DNA from: Aeromonas bestiarum
Lineage (GTDB): Bacteria; Pseudomonadota; Gammaproteobacteria; Enterobacterales; Aeromonadaceae
Direction of reading: 5' to 3'
Assembly (NCBI RefSeq): GCF_000819745.1
Contig: NZ_CDDA01000028.1
Span: 224,694-288,693, forward strand
Length of the DNA stretch: 64,000 nucleotides
Position 1 is the stretch's first letter, and each line of letters starts with the position of its first letter. The position numbers and the translations under genes were made by a program. A model generated the notes under the pieces. The model saw nothing but the letters and a program-made list of their open reading frames with translations, was not told where the DNA came from and ran no database searches. This document shows, piece after piece, positions 43,710-55,607 of this stretch.

Positions 43710-44540
43710 CTACTCTGGCCATTCATTACTTTTTAGATGGCAAGATGCACATCCACCGACAACAGAGGCACCAATAGCAGCGGCAAGCTTAGGGTTATTT
43801 GTGAACTTTTCAACTACACCGGCAGCAGCTCCTCCTGTAGCTAAAACGGATAGTTTATACATGTCCAAATCTTCTCCAAAGGCATACGACTCTGCAATTG
43901 CCCCAAATGCTGCTAGCGAAGCTCCTTGTGCAGCAGCAACAAATACCATGCCAGCGCCTCTAATAATATAACCATATGCATTACTATACCCAGAAGGATG
44001 CATGCCACTCGGTTCTATATACATCAACTCTTTTCTCCTAACAGCATCATGGAAGTATGATAGTGTTAAGTTTTTATTATCCTCATATGCTACTCTATCA
44101 CCATCTTTAAATGATGTTTCTCCAATCAAAATTAACTTTTCCTTGAGCTTAGGAAAAATATTGTAAACTGCATGGTCACGCTCTGAATCTAAAATAAAAC
44201 GGCCATATGATACTGTCATATCATTGGGTTCTAAATATGCAGCGCCAGCAATAGATGCGAATTTTATAGTCTCCGATGTCATATTTACCAGTGTATATAC
44301 TTCAGGCTGAACATGATCATTTTGTGGCCTGTTAAAAATTTTACAGCGTTTACTACCAGCTTTCAAAATAAAGTATGGTTTCCCCACCCAACCACATCGC
44401 AAAGGATCTATTGCTATTTTGATAGGGCTTATCCTTATCTCATGATGTAGTTTTGCACGCTGTTCCTCCGTCAATGGAAAAGCATGAACACTGATTGAAA
44501 ATAAAAAAATAAGGATGAATCTAAGTATATTCATAATCAT
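43710..44540 (-). CDS. Secreted protein of unknown function under a Fur-box promoter
   Basis: 276 aa. Signal peptide MIMNILRFILIFLFSISVHA-FP. A soluble N-terminal domain (about 20-195, with cysteines in RCGWVGKP and KRCKIF) is followed by a Gly/Ala-rich hydrophobic C-terminal third (GAGMVFVAAAQGASLAAFGAIA; VLATGGAAAGVV; LAAAIGASVVGGCASC) with three helix-like stretches. This is reminiscent of membrane-inserting or glycine-zipper proteins. I recognise no family. A consensus sigma-70 promoter and a Fur box lie directly upstream. The frame is open to 44576, but that would start before the promoter's transcript, so ATG 44540 (or 44534) is used. AT-rich and presumably acquired. Confidence 0.75.
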   Translation of the reverse strand: MIMNILRFILIFLFSISVHAFPLTEEQRAKLHHEIRISPIKIAIDPLRCGWVGKPYFILKAGSKRCKIFNRPQNDHVQPEVYTLVNMTSETIKFASIAGAAYLEPNDMTVSYGRFILDSERDHAVYNIFPKLKEKLILIGETSFKDGDRVAYEDNKNLTLSYFHDAVRRKELMYIEPSGMHPSGYSNAYGYIIRGAGMVFVAAAQGASLAAFGAIAESYAFGEDLDMYKLSVLATGGAAAGVVEKFTNNPKLAAAIGASVVGGCASCHLKSNEWPE

Positions 44541-44548
44541 ACGACCCC

Positions 44549-44567
44549 GCAAATGATAATCATTTTC
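44549..44567 (-). promoter_or_regulatory. Fur box over the transcription start of the secreted-protein gene
   Basis: On the plus strand GCAAATGATAATCATTTTC matches 16 of 19 positions of the Fur consensus. It lies just downstream of the -10 element of the minus-strand promoter, a blocking position. Confidence 0.88.
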
Positions 44568-44578
44568 ATTTTGCATGG

Positions 44579-44607
44579 ATAGTATTCACCCATGCTTTGT
44601 ATGTCAA
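44579..44607 (-). promoter_or_regulatory. Sigma-70 promoter of the secreted-protein gene
   Basis: Minus strand: -35 TTGACA (44602-44607), 17-base spacer, -10 TACTAT (44579-44584). It is near consensus, with the expected start of transcription around 44572, inside or next to the Fur box. Confidence 0.85.
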
Positions 44608-44682
44608 CCAATAGCTATTTTTTCGTAACCATATGGGGGGATAATCCAGAATATTAGGGAAAAATTTCGGGCACTTAATTTT

Positions 44683-44910
44683 CTAAACTATCGATTCCCC
44701 AGTTTCCCTACCCAGGGTATATTCCCGCCCAATCCCCACTCCCGTAACAAACTCGGGATCGTGGGAGAGCAGCAGCAATGTGTCCGGGTAATCAGCCAGC
44801 ACCTGTGTGAGCAACTGGCGAGAGGCGTTATCCTGGTGGCTGTCCAGCTCATCTAGCAACCGCAACTCGGGCTGTTGGACCATCGCCATCAGCAGGATGC
44901 TGTAACTTAT
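44683..44910 (-). pseudogene. Remnant of an ABC-F ATPase C-terminal domain
   Basis: About 70 codons. SILLMAMVQQPELRLLDELDSHQDN...LLLLSHDPEFV corresponds to the Walker B and H-loop region of an ABC-F protein (normally LLLDEPxNHLD...VSHDREF). The DEP is degraded to DEL, and there is no Walker A or second half. The rest is missing, and the fragment abuts the AT-rich segment, so it is probably a leftover of a gene deleted when the segment arrived. Confidence 0.7.
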
Positions 44911-44960
44911 AGGATTACATCCAACAACGAGGTCCCGTAGGCGCTATCTATGGTGCAGCG

Positions 44961-45308
44961 TCACTGCCCATCGGCCTCTTTGCGAAACACATAGGTGGCG
45001 CGGCGGGTTTCATCAGTCAGGCCCCCCTGACCATCCGGGTAATCGAGCCGGGTCTCCATGATCACCAGCGCATTGTCGGCCCCCTCGATCACCTCCATGG
45101 CGCCCTGCTCCACCTTGAGCTGCCCCTGAAAGTAATCCGAGATGGCAGTGAAGGCGCGGCGGATGGCGGGAATGCCGCGCACCACCATGCCGGGCTTGAC
45201 CACCAGGGCGGCGTCCTCGGCGTAGAAGGCCATCAGGGCGTCGAAATCGCGCCGGGAGATGGCTGCGTCGCAGGTTTCGATAAGAGCACGTAGGGGATGC
45301 TGACTCAT
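44961..45308 (-). CDS. SnoaL/DUF4440-like NTF2-fold protein
   Basis: 115 aa. LRALIETCDAAISRRDFDALMAFYAEDAALVVKPGMVVRGIPAIRRAF is the usual opening of NTF2-like ketosteroid isomerase relatives, followed by an antiparallel sheet (ALVIMETRLDYP, RRATYVFRKEADG). The substrate is unknown. ATG 45308 is preceded by AAGGAG at five bases; a GTG two codons upstream is less likely. Confidence 0.85.
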   Translation of the reverse strand: MSQHPLRALIETCDAAISRRDFDALMAFYAEDAALVVKPGMVVRGIPAIRRAFTAISDYFQGQLKVEQGAMEVIEGADNALVIMETRLDYPDGQGGLTDETRRATYVFRKEADGQ

Positions 45309-45364
45309 CTTCACTCCTTATGGGGCGGCTTACCCGCCCTGTCACGGATAGAAAACAACGGATA

Positions 45365-45391
45365 GAAAAATCCCCCGAGGTCGGGGGATTG
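45365..45391 (-). terminator. Terminator of the threonine operon
   Basis: AATCCCCCGA / TCGGGGGATT (45369-45390) followed on the minus strand by TTTTCTATC, nine bases after the thrC stop. Confidence 0.9.
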
Positions 45392-45400
45392 GCAATCAAC

Positions 45401-46675
45401 TTAACCGAGCAGGAAGGCCCTTAGGCGAGCAAACTCCGCCGGCAGGTTGTGGGACAAGAGCGGCAGCACGGCATGCTTGGCCAGCGGGCCCGGCAGCGGC
45501 ACATCCAGCCCCAGGATCTCGTCCACTGACTCCTTGAACTTGGCAGGATGGGCGGTGCAGAGGAAGACCCCCACCTCATCTTCACCGAGCTGCTCGTTCA
45601 GCAGATCCCAGGCGATGGCGCCGTGGGGCTCGCAGAGGTAATCCAGCTGGTGCAGGCGTTTGAGCGCATCGCGGGTCTGGGCGTCGTCACGCATGCCAGA
45701 CCCCAGGGTTTCCAGCGCCCAGCCTTCGCGGCGGCAGAGCTCTTCTACCCGCGGCCAGTTGTTGGGGCGACTGACATCCATGGCGTTCGATAAAGTTGCC
45801 ACTGTCTGGTGCGGCTCCCACTGACCGGATTTGAGGTAGCGCGGCACTGTGTCGTTGGCGTTGGTGGCGGCGATAAAGCGCTTCACCGGCAGCCCCAGCG
45901 CCTTGGCAATCAGCCCTGCGGTCAAGTTGCCAAAGTTGCCGGACGGCACACTGATGACCGCCTTGGCACGATCCGCTTTGGGCAGCTGCGCCACGGCTTC
46001 GAAGTAGTAACAAACTTGCGCGAGCAAGCGGCTGATATTGATGGAGTTGGCGGAGTTCAGACCTATGGCCTTTTTCAACTCCTCGTCGTCGAACGCATCT
46101 TTCACCAGCGCCTGACAGGCATCGAAGTCGCCGTTGATGGCAATGGTGCGGATGTTGCCGCCGAGGGTGCAGAACAGCGCCTCCTGCAGGGGGCTGATCT
46201 TGCCCTTGGGGTAGAGGATGACCACTTCTATCCCCTCCAACCCGTAGAAGGCGTGGGCCACGGCGGCGCCTGTGTCACCCGAGGTGGCGGTCAAGATGGT
46301 GATCTTGTCGTTGGTGCGGAAGGTGGCCAGACACTGGGCCATAAAACGGCCACCAAAGTCCTTGAACGCCAGGGTCGGGCCGTGGAACAGCTCCAGGGCA
46401 TAGGTGCCATCTTTGAGCTTCACCAGGGGCGCCGGGAAGGTGAAGGCGGCGTCGATCAGCTCGCTCACCTTGGCGGCGGGCACCTCGTCCCCCAACAGGT
46501 GGCTGATGATGCGAGCGGAGCGCTCGGCCAGCGGCAGCGCCAGCAGGGCATCCACATCGGCCAGCGGCGCAATCACCTCGGGGAAGAAGAGCCCCTGATC
46601 GCGGCCCAAGCCCTGGCGCACCGCCTGGGCGAAGCTGACCTGTTCACTCTTGTCCTTGATATTGTAAAGATTCAT
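45401..46675 (-). CDS. thrC: Threonine synthase
   Basis: 424 aa PLP enzyme turning homoserine phosphate into threonine. [33 protein letters not shown] is the classic ThrC start. The PLP lysine lies in [15 protein letters not shown], and [15 protein letters not shown] and [13 protein letters not shown] bind the cofactor phosphate. Its start overlaps the thrB stop (ATGA), and it is the last gene of thrLABC before a strong terminator. Confidence 0.97.
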   Translation of the reverse strand: MNLYNIKDKSEQVSFAQAVRQGLGRDQGLFFPEVIAPLADVDALLALPLAERSARIISHLLGDEVPAAKVSELIDAAFTFPAPLVKLKDGTYALELFHGPTLAFKDFGGRFMAQCLATFRTNDKITILTATSGDTGAAVAHAFYGLEGIEVVILYPKGKISPLQEALFCTLGGNIRTIAINGDFDACQALVKDAFDDEELKKAIGLNSANSINISRLLAQVCYYFEAVAQLPKADRAKAVISVPSGNFGNLTAGLIAKALGLPVKRFIAATNANDTVPRYLKSGQWEPHQTVATLSNAMDVSRPNNWPRVEELCRREGWALETLGSGMRDDAQTRDALKRLHQLDYLCEPHGAIAWDLLNEQLGEDEVGVFLCTAHPAKFKESVDEILGLDVPLPGPLAKHAVLPLLSHNLPAEFARLRAFLLG

Positions 46676-47652
46676 AGCTCGCTTCCTGTTACCCGTGCCC
46701 CGGCCATGTCCAGTTTGCAGACCCGGGCAAATCCATCTTCGTTCTGCACAAAATGTGCGTCCATCCAATCCTTCATGCGCTCGGCCTGGGCCAGATCCTT
46801 CATCACCACGAAGACGCTGGGGCCCGAGCCGGAGATGCCGGTGGCCAGCGCCCCGTTCTGGGCCGCCTGGGCCCGCACCTCGTTGAAGCCTTCGATCAGT
46901 GCCGCGCGATAGGGCTCGGCGATCACGTCTTTGAGCACGCTCGCCGCCAAGCCTTCCTGCTGGCTGTAGCTGGCGTGCACGAAGGCGGCCAGTCGGCGGC
47001 CGTAGGTGAGGCAGTCCTGGCGGCGATACTGGGCCGGCAGTATGGCGCGGGCGGCGGCGGTGGAGACGACTGTGCCGGGGTAGCAGACCACCCAGTACCA
47101 CTGCTCGAACACAGGTATGCCCTGGCTGATGACGCCCGCCTCTTCCACGATCAGCTGCATGCCGCCGAGATAGCAGGGGGCCACGTTGTCGTAGTGCACC
47201 GAGCCAGAGATACGCCCTTCCATTTCCCCCATCAACAGCAGGAGATCGTGCTCATTTAGCAGATTATCGTGGAAGGCGTTGAGCCCCTCCAGCGCCGCCA
47301 CCACGCTGCAGGCGCTGGAGCCCAGACCCGAGCCCACCGGCAGGTTCTTCTCCAGCACCATTTCGAGCGACTTGAGTTTGATGCCGCGCTTCTCCAGCGC
47401 CTCGCCATAAGCGACCCAGCAGTCATAGAGGATGTTCTTTTTCGGATCGTCCGGCAGCTTGTGGGCGTAGCGGCCCACGGAAGAGAGGGCAAATGCCACG
47501 TCAGCTGCCTTCACCTGGACGCGATCCCCCAACAGGGAGCCATCCACGGGGGCGAGCGCCGCCCCCAGTACATCGAATCCCACGCTCAGGTTGGCACTGG
47601 AGGCCGGGGCATAGGCCACCACGCTACCGCTCTGGTACATGTCTGAACTCAT
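46672..47652 (-). CDS. thrB: Homoserine kinase
   Basis: 326 aa GHMP kinase. It phosphorylates homoserine with [20 protein letters not shown] at the N-terminus, the P-loop-like [18 protein letters not shown], and the C-terminal [12 protein letters not shown] are the three GHMP motifs. ATG 47652 is two bases after the thrA stop; the frame is open further upstream, but that would lie inside thrA. The stop overlaps the thrC start. Confidence 0.97.
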   Translation of the reverse strand: MSSDMYQSGSVVAYAPASSANLSVGFDVLGAALAPVDGSLLGDRVQVKAADVAFALSSVGRYAHKLPDDPKKNILYDCWVAYGEALEKRGIKLKSLEMVLEKNLPVGSGLGSSACSVVAALEGLNAFHDNLLNEHDLLLLMGEMEGRISGSVHYDNVAPCYLGGMQLIVEEAGVISQGIPVFEQWYWVVCYPGTVVSTAAARAILPAQYRRQDCLTYGRRLAAFVHASYSQQEGLAASVLKDVIAEPYRAALIEGFNEVRAQAAQNGALATGISGSGPSVFVVMKDLAQAERMKDWMDAHFVQNEDGFARVCKLDMAGARVTGSEL

Positions 47653-47654
47653 GC

Positions 47655-50126
47655 TTACAACTCCTGCTTCCAGTTCTGGGTGCGCAGCACGTCGGCGAAG
47701 ACGCCGGCGGCAGTCACTTCGGTACCGGCACCATAGCCGCGCAGCACCAGGGGGATGGGCTGGTAGTAGGTGGAGAAGAAAGCGAGCGCGTTCTCCCCGT
47801 CCTTGACCTTGAACAGCGGCTCGTCGGCACCGACCGTCTTGATGGCGACCTTGCACTTGCCCCCCTCGATGGAACCCACATAGCGCAGCACCTTGCCTTC
47901 ACGCTGGGCTGCCGCGAACTGGTCGCGGAACCAGCCGTCAGCCTCCGGCAGGCGGGCCATAAAGGATTCCACATCCTCGCTCACATCACCCTCTTTTACA
48001 AAAGATGGCGGCAGTGCCTGCTCCACCTCGACATCGGACAGCTCCAGCGCCATGCCGGCCTCGCGGGCCAGGATCAAGAGCTTGCGGGCCACGTCCATGC
48101 CGTTGAGATCGTCGCGCGGATCCGGCTCGGTGAAGCCGTTGCCACGGGCAATCTTGGTCGCCTCGGAGAAAGCCATGCCCTCATCCAGCTTGCCGAAGAT
48201 AAAGGAGAGCGACCCGGACAGCACGCCGTCGAAGGCACGCAGCTTGTCGCCGGCCTTGATGAGGTTTTGCAGGTTCTCGATGACCGGCAGGCCGGCGCCG
48301 ACGTTGGTCTCGTACAGGAACTTGCGGCGAGTCTGGCGGGCGGTGCGGCGCAGCGCCTTGTAGTAATCGAGCGAGCCGGTATTGGCCTTCTTGTTCGGGG
48401 TGACCACGTGGAAACCGGCGGCCAGGAAGTCGGCGTACTGGACGGCGACGGCCTCGCTCGAGGTGCAGTCGACGATCACAGGGTTGATGAGGTGGCTCTC
48501 TTCCACCAGCTTTTGCACCGCTTCCAGACTGAAGCTGTCACGGGCCTCCACCAGCTGTTCACGCCAGTTGGCGAGATTCAGCCCATCCTTGTTGACCGCC
48601 ATCTGGCGGCTGTTGGCGATGCCCACTACCCGCAGGCCTGTGCCCTGCTCGGCCAGTACCGGTTGCTGGCGGGCAATCTGATCCACCAGGGCCGCGCCGA
48701 CGCCGCCGACACCGACCACGAAGAGATCGATGAACTGCTGGCTGCCGAAGAAGTTCTGGTGGCAGGCCTTGATGGCTTCCGCCACCTTGCGATCCCGCAC
48801 CACGGCGGAGATGGAGCGCTCGCTCGAGCCCTGTGCGATGGCGACGATATTGATGGAGGCCTGCGCCAGGGAGGTGAAGAAGCGGGCCGCCATCCCCTTG
48901 CTGGTGCGCATGCCGTCACCGATCAGGGAGATGATGGCGAGATCGCTCATGATCTCGAGCGGATCCAGCAGCTGGTTCTTGAACTCCAACTCGAACTCGC
49001 GCTCCAGCACCTTACGGGTCTTGTCGCTGTCATAACTGTGGATACAGAAGCTGACGCTGTACTCGGAGGATGACTGGGTGATGAGGACTATACTGACCCC
49101 GGCGCGGGAGACGGCGGAGAAGATGCGGCCGGCCATGCCGACCATGCCCTTCATGCCGGGGCCGGAGACGTTGAACATGCACATGCCGGACAAGTCCGAG
49201 ATGGCCTTCACTTTCAGGTCGTCATCCCCCTGCTCGACACCGATGAGGGTGCCCGGCCCTTGCGGGTTGAAGCTGTTCTTGATGAGGCAGGGAATGTGGA
49301 ACTGGGCCACCGGCGCGATGGTTTTCGGGTGCAGTACCTTGGCACCAAAATACGAGAGCTCCATCGCCTCTTTATAGGAGAGGGTTTTCAGCAGGTAGGC
49401 ATCCGGCACCAGGCGCGGGTCGCAGTTGTAGCAACCTTCCACGTCGGTCCAGATCTCGCAGCATTCGGCATCGACGCAGGCGGCCAGCACGGCAGCTGAG
49501 TAATCCGACCCATTGCGGCCCAGCAGCACGGTCTCACCCTTGTCGCTGCCACCGGTGAAGCCCGGCATCAGGTAGAGACAATCGGAACGCAGCCCCTTGG
49601 CGGCAAAGCGCAGGCGGGAGGCCTCGATGTCGACGTGAGCTTCGAGGTAGCCGCCGTCGGTGGCCAACAGTTGCTCCGGCACTATGATATCCAGCTCGAG
49701 GCCGCGCACTCGCAGCAACTCGTGCATGAAGGCGATGGAGAGGTTCTCACCGCGGCTCAGGATGCGGGCCTGCACGTTGTCCGGGCAGAGCCCCAGCAGC
49801 CGTATGCCCTGCATCAGTCGCTCCACCTGATCCAGCTCGGCGGTGAGGCGGGCCTGCAGTGCCTTGTCATCCAGCGCCGGATAGGCCGCCTTCAAACCCG
49901 CCAGCAGGCGGGAGAAGATACCGTTGATTTCAAACAGGGTGGAACTGGCATCCATGCCGCGACTGGTCTGCTCCACCAGGGCGACCAGGTGATTGGTCAC
50001 CTTGGCTGGTGCCGACAGCACCAGGGCAACCTGGGATTGGCCGTGGGTATTGACCGCGATATCGGCTACCCGTAAAAAACGCTCTGCGTCGGCCAGTGAC
50101 GACCCGCCAAACTTCAACACTCTCAT
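47655..50126 (-). CDS. thrA: Bifunctional aspartokinase I / homoserine dehydrogenase I
   Basis: 823 aa fusion. The N-terminal aspartokinase (about 1-290, [31 protein letters not shown]) is followed by two ACT regulatory domains (about 315-455) that bind threonine. The homoserine dehydrogenase has NAD(P)-binding [15 protein letters not shown] and catalytic signatures [14 protein letters not shown] and [25 protein letters not shown]. It catalyses the first and third steps from aspartate to threonine. Expression is controlled by the thrL leader and attenuator upstream. Confidence 0.97.
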   Translation of the reverse strand: MRVLKFGGSSLADAERFLRVADIAVNTHGQSQVALVLSAPAKVTNHLVALVEQTSRGMDASSTLFEINGIFSRLLAGLKAAYPALDDKALQARLTAELDQVERLMQGIRLLGLCPDNVQARILSRGENLSIAFMHELLRVRGLELDIIVPEQLLATDGGYLEAHVDIEASRLRFAAKGLRSDCLYLMPGFTGGSDKGETVLLGRNGSDYSAAVLAACVDAECCEIWTDVEGCYNCDPRLVPDAYLLKTLSYKEAMELSYFGAKVLHPKTIAPVAQFHIPCLIKNSFNPQGPGTLIGVEQGDDDLKVKAISDLSGMCMFNVSGPGMKGMVGMAGRIFSAVSRAGVSIVLITQSSSEYSVSFCIHSYDSDKTRKVLEREFELEFKNQLLDPLEIMSDLAIISLIGDGMRTSKGMAARFFTSLAQASINIVAIAQGSSERSISAVVRDRKVAEAIKACHQNFFGSQQFIDLFVVGVGGVGAALVDQIARQQPVLAEQGTGLRVVGIANSRQMAVNKDGLNLANWREQLVEARDSFSLEAVQKLVEESHLINPVIVDCTSSEAVAVQYADFLAAGFHVVTPNKKANTGSLDYYKALRRTARQTRRKFLYETNVGAGLPVIENLQNLIKAGDKLRAFDGVLSGSLSFIFGKLDEGMAFSEATKIARGNGFTEPDPRDDLNGMDVARKLLILAREAGMALELSDVEVEQALPPSFVKEGDVSEDVESFMARLPEADGWFRDQFAAAQREGKVLRYVGSIEGGKCKVAIKTVGADEPLFKVKDGENALAFFSTYYQPIPLVLRGYGAGTEVTAAGVFADVLRTQNWKQEL

Positions 50127-50185
50127 CGCTTATCTCCCTGTGAACCCTGCAAATTGATCTGAAAACGGTCTAAAAACAACTCAAC

Positions 50186-50220
50186 AAAAAGGCCCGTACT
50201 GGGTGGGTACGGGCCTTTTT
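50186..50220 (-). terminator. Threonine operon attenuator
   Basis: GGCCCGTAC / GTACGGGCC stem (50191-50215) with a seven-base loop. Read on the minus strand it ends in TTTTTGTTG. It lies between thrL and thrA, the position of the classic transcription attenuator. Confidence 0.92.
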
Positions 50221-50247
50221 TGATTTCTGTGCTTGTTCGTCAGCGCA

Positions 50248-50322
50248 TCAACCGGCCCCAGTGCCACCTGTGGTGGTACCGGTAATAATGGTGGTGGTGA
50301 TGACGTTGGTGAATGACTGCAT
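50248..50322 (-). CDS. thrL: thr operon leader peptide
   Basis: 24 aa peptide beginning MQSFTNVITTTIITGTTT and ending in a Gly-rich tail. Nine threonines and three isoleucines are concentrated in the centre, and an attenuator hairpin follows at 50191-50215. When threonyl- or isoleucyl-tRNA is scarce the ribosome stalls here and the terminator does not form. The E. coli leader has the same design. Codons are mostly ACC, with one ACA and one ACT. Confidence 0.93.
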   Translation of the reverse strand: MQSFTNVITTTIITGTTTGGTGAG

Positions 50323-50353
50323 GACGAACACTCTTGAACGAAGCTGGCTTTTA

Positions 50354-50383
50354 GCAATACCGCGGCAGGCGATGGGCTGTCAA
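50354..50383 (-). promoter_or_regulatory. Promoter of the thr operon
   Basis: Minus strand -35 TTGACA (50378-50383) and -10 TATTGC (50354-50359) with an 18-base spacer, about 30 bases before the thrL start. Confidence 0.7.
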
Positions 50384-50391
50384 CTTAAACC

Positions 50392-53080
<2,689 letters not shown>

Positions 53081-53163
53081 GGATTAACTCTCGGCGCCTT
53101 GCCGGTGATTCAAGATGCGATGCATCTTGCGATGCTTGCTGGCACAAGCCGCAAAACGGCATT

Positions 53164-53188
53164 GAAAAGGGACGCCGCGGCGTCCCTT
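53164..53188 (-). terminator. Terminator of the META-domain gene
   Basis: A perfect 10-bp stem AAGGGACGCC-GC-GGCGTCCCTT; on the minus strand it continues TTCAATG. It also lies 85 bases past the aceK stop and may end both. Confidence 0.65.
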
Positions 53189-53240
53189 GCTGATCGCGGC
53201 TGCCTGCGCATGCTACGACAGCCTCTGACAGGAATATCAG

Positions 53241-53639
53241 TTACTTGGCGGCCGGCATGGCATCGAAGGTGAGCAGCGCCACCTTGTTGGCATCACTCAG
53301 CACCAGCTGTTGACCGCTGACCTTGAAGGTTGCCACCTTCTCCAGTTTCTGCAGATAGAGCATCTCCTTGCCGGCCAGATCGCCCATGCACATCATGCGG
53401 GTCGAGCCCATGGCCCCCAGCGTCAATACGCCGTCACCCTGCTGGGTGATGCCGCCAAAATAGCGGTTGCAGCCGCCCTTGCCCGCCACCTTGTCACCCG
53501 CGACCTGCAGGGTGAAGGTATCGCCGCTCGCCCCCTGCAGCTGCCAGGTGGATGCTTGCAGTTGAGCCAGATTGGAACCAGTTGCCATGGCGCAGCCTCC
53601 CAGTGCCAGTGCGGCCAGCAGGGTCAGTTTCTTGTTCAT
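53241..53639 (-). CDS. META-domain lipoprotein (HslJ-like)
   Basis: 132 aa. Lipoprotein signal MNKKLTLLAALALGGC with lipobox LGGC (Cys16). A META domain follows: STWQLQGASGDTFTLQVAGDKVAGKGGCNRYFGGITQQGDGVLTLGAMGSTRMMCMGDLAGKE carries the GCNR(Y/F)xG and ST(R/K)MMC signatures. HslJ relatives are heat-inducible envelope proteins linked to novobiocin and motility phenotypes; the exact role is unknown. Confidence 0.9.
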   Translation of the reverse strand: MNKKLTLLAALALGGCAMATGSNLAQLQASTWQLQGASGDTFTLQVAGDKVAGKGGCNRYFGGITQQGDGVLTLGAMGSTRMMCMGDLAGKEMLYLQKLEKVATFKVSGQQLVLSDANKVALLTFDAMPAAK

Positions 53640-53811
53640 GGGTTCACCTCTTGATGTGAGAGAAATAGGGAAAGGAAAGTGATGATGGTGGCCTGTTTAT
53701 CATGAGTCGGCGGCAGATTAAAACTGTTTTATTGTGATCTGGGTTGCCTTTACTAGCAGCTGGCATGTGCCATGCTTGTATTCCTGTTCCGGACCCAGGG
53801 AGGGGAAAAGA

Positions 53812-54288
53812 ATGGTCAAACCACTCATCATCGCACTCGCTTCATGCCTCAGCCTCGGTGCCCAGGCCGCCGACTGGGATTTCCTCAAGAGCGAGGCAAA
53901 CAGCCAGCTCTACGTAAAAAGCTATTCCGGCGTGCTGCTCGGCAGCCAGTCCCATCACAGCGACAATTTCGATCTCTGGCTCATCAACACCGGCTACCAG
54001 TATCCGGTACAGGACGATGTCAGCCTCTACATGGAAGCCGGGCCGGCGGTGGGTACCCACAGCGAGCAGACTGGTTTCAATATCAGCTCGGGGGTGCGCT
54101 ATCAGCTCTCCCCCTCGCTGAACATCGGCAGCCAGCTCAAGCAGCTGGAAGTGAACAAGGCCAGCACACTGCTGGAGCTCAATACCAGCCTGCTGCTCAC
54201 CCCGCAGCTGGCCATCACGGCCAACTACGGCGTCAGCGCCTTCAGCACGGAACAGTCCCTCAGCATAGGCGTCGGCCTCAACTTCTGA
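53812..54288 (+). CDS. Small outer membrane beta-barrel protein
   Basis: 158 aa. Signal peptide MVKPLIIALASCLSLGAQA-AD. Alternating hydrophobic/polar strands (LYVKSYSGVLLGS, FDLWLINTGYQYPV, SLYMEAGPAVGTHS, FNISSGVRYQL, SLNIGSQLKQLEV, TLLELNTSLLLTPQLAITANYGVSAF) and a C-terminal SLSIGVGLNF ending in Phe point to an eight-stranded outer membrane barrel. No specific family is recognised. A strong AGGGAGGGG precedes ATG 53812. Confidence 0.75.
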   Translation: MVKPLIIALASCLSLGAQAADWDFLKSEANSQLYVKSYSGVLLGSQSHHSDNFDLWLINTGYQYPVQDDVSLYMEAGPAVGTHSEQTGFNISSGVRYQLSPSLNIGSQLKQLEVNKASTLLELNTSLLLTPQLAITANYGVSAFSTEQSLSIGVGLNF

Positions 54289-54292
54289 CCGC

Positions 54293-54775
54293 TCAGATGA
54301 GCCGGGTGGCGCTCACCAGTACGCCGTTGAGGTCGGCGTAGACGTAGTCACCCGGATGTATGGTCACTCCGGCAAACGACACCACGGCATCCAGCTCACC
54401 CTGACCCCGCTTCTCGGTCTTGACCGGGCAGGCCGCCAGCGCCTTGACCCCCAGCGCCAGCGTTGCCAAGGTGCCCACGTCGCGCACGGCACCGTGGATC
54501 AGGATCCCCTCCCATCCCTGCTCCGCCGCCTTGATGGCCAGCTGATCACCGAGCAGGGCGCGGCGCAACGAACCACCGCCATCGATCACCATCACCCGCC
54601 CCTGGCCGGGCCGCGTGACAAGCTCCCGCACCAGGCTGTTGTCTTCATAGCAGGAGAGGGTGACCGCCTGACCATAAAACAGCGGCTTGCCACCAAAATT
54701 ATGGAACAGCGGCTCGGCCACTTGCAGGGCATCGCCGTGTTGATCGCAGAGGTCGGGCAGTAGATCCAGCATCAT
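54293..54775 (-). CDS. RraA-like protein (RNase E inhibitor / HMG aldolase family)
   Basis: 160 aa. The fold and motifs of RraA are present: [84 protein letters not shown] and [19 protein letters not shown]. RraA trimers bind RNase E and inhibit it; other members are metal-dependent 4-hydroxy-4-methyl-2-oxoglutarate aldolases (the G-x-x-R-D motif is seen as GAVRD). Which role applies cannot be told. AAGGAAG precedes the start. Confidence 0.87.
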   Translation of the reverse strand: MMLDLLPDLCDQHGDALQVAEPLFHNFGGKPLFYGQAVTLSCYEDNSLVRELVTRPGQGRVMVIDGGGSLRRALLGDQLAIKAAEQGWEGILIHGAVRDVGTLATLALGVKALAACPVKTEKRGQGELDAVVSFAGVTIHPGDYVYADLNGVLVSATRLI

Positions 54776-54814
54776 AAGCTTCCTTCCATGGACATGAATT
54801 CGCTCATTCTTTCA

Positions 54815-55222
54815 TCAAGCCGGGTTCCTGACAATCCAGTGGGATTCAATTCTGCCCAGATGGAGAGGTATGCCTTTCATCAATACCGGCAGCAACCAGA
54901 GCTCCCCCCGCTCCACCCAATAGAGGGCGTGCTGGCCGAAACGGGCAGCCAGATCGATGGCCTCAGCGCGGGAGGAAGCCAGCAACAGCGACGATTCGCG
55001 CCAACTTTCATCGGGCGAGCTCCCCCAGCAGGGCCCCATGGCCATCATGCGGGGAGATGCCGCGATCACCCGCCAGAGGGCCCGCTGGCGCCGGGTATTA
55101 CGACGCATTCCCACCTCGCGACTGGCCGGATTCCAGCCCGTCACTATGGCGTAAGCGGGCCATTGCGGCGCCGCAAAGGGTGCAATAAAACAAATTTTTC
55201 TGTAGTTTTCCCACAAATTCAT
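54815..55222 (-). CDS. DUF3293 family protein
   Basis: 135 aa. YAIVTGWNPASREVGMRRNTRRQRAL, then GSSPDESWRESSLLLASSRAEAIDLAARFGQHALYWVERGELWLLPV. The N-P-x-S...N-x-x-R-x-x-x-L and W-x-E-x-S-L-L...F-G-Q-x-A-x-x-x-V features match DUF3293, a widespread but uncharacterised small family. ATG 55222 is used; a GTG three codons upstream is the alternative. It is divergent from arcA. Confidence 0.82.
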   Translation of the reverse strand: MNLWENYRKICFIAPFAAPQWPAYAIVTGWNPASREVGMRRNTRRQRALWRVIAASPRMMAMGPCWGSSPDESWRESSLLLASSRAEAIDLAARFGQHALYWVERGELWLLPVLMKGIPLHLGRIESHWIVRNPA

Positions 55223-55304
55223 GTCAACCACATGTTACATTCCATTACATTTTATAAGGGCGAAAATGGGGGCAACCCCAAGTATCATGCTGTGAACTCA
55301 GGGT

Positions 55305-55318
55305 TTGACCTATATCAA
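55305..55318. promoter_or_regulatory. FNR-type site upstream of arcA
   Basis: TTGAC-CTAT-ATCAA differs from the FNR consensus TTGAT-N4-ATCAA at one position. It lies about 290 bases before arcA, in a 385-base gene-free region, consistent with oxygen-dependent control of arcA as known in E. coli. Confidence 0.7.
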
Positions 55319-55607
55319 ACCAGAGTTAAAAAGTTGCTATCTGACGGCAAAGAGTGTTGTTATGCGCCTGTTAACTGATAAAATGCAGCCACTTTTGTAA
55401 TGGACTACCTTTCCAGGCTTCTCTCGATCAGACTTGTTGAGAGCCTATGTGTGGCACAGGGATGTTTGCCAACGCTGATGCCAAATTCGCGATAATCCGA
55501 CCTGACATTCATACCCAGGATGACGTAATAAATTTTCAGGACCGGTCGGGTAACGCCAAAGAGTGTTAAAATTTAGATAACTAACTGATAAGAATCTGGG
55601 AATACTC

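Noticed and set aside
44541..44576. Longer N-terminus for the Fur-boxed secreted protein
   Set aside because: The start would lie at or before the predicted transcription start and place the Fur box within the coding region, and the signal peptide begins only at 44540 or 44534.
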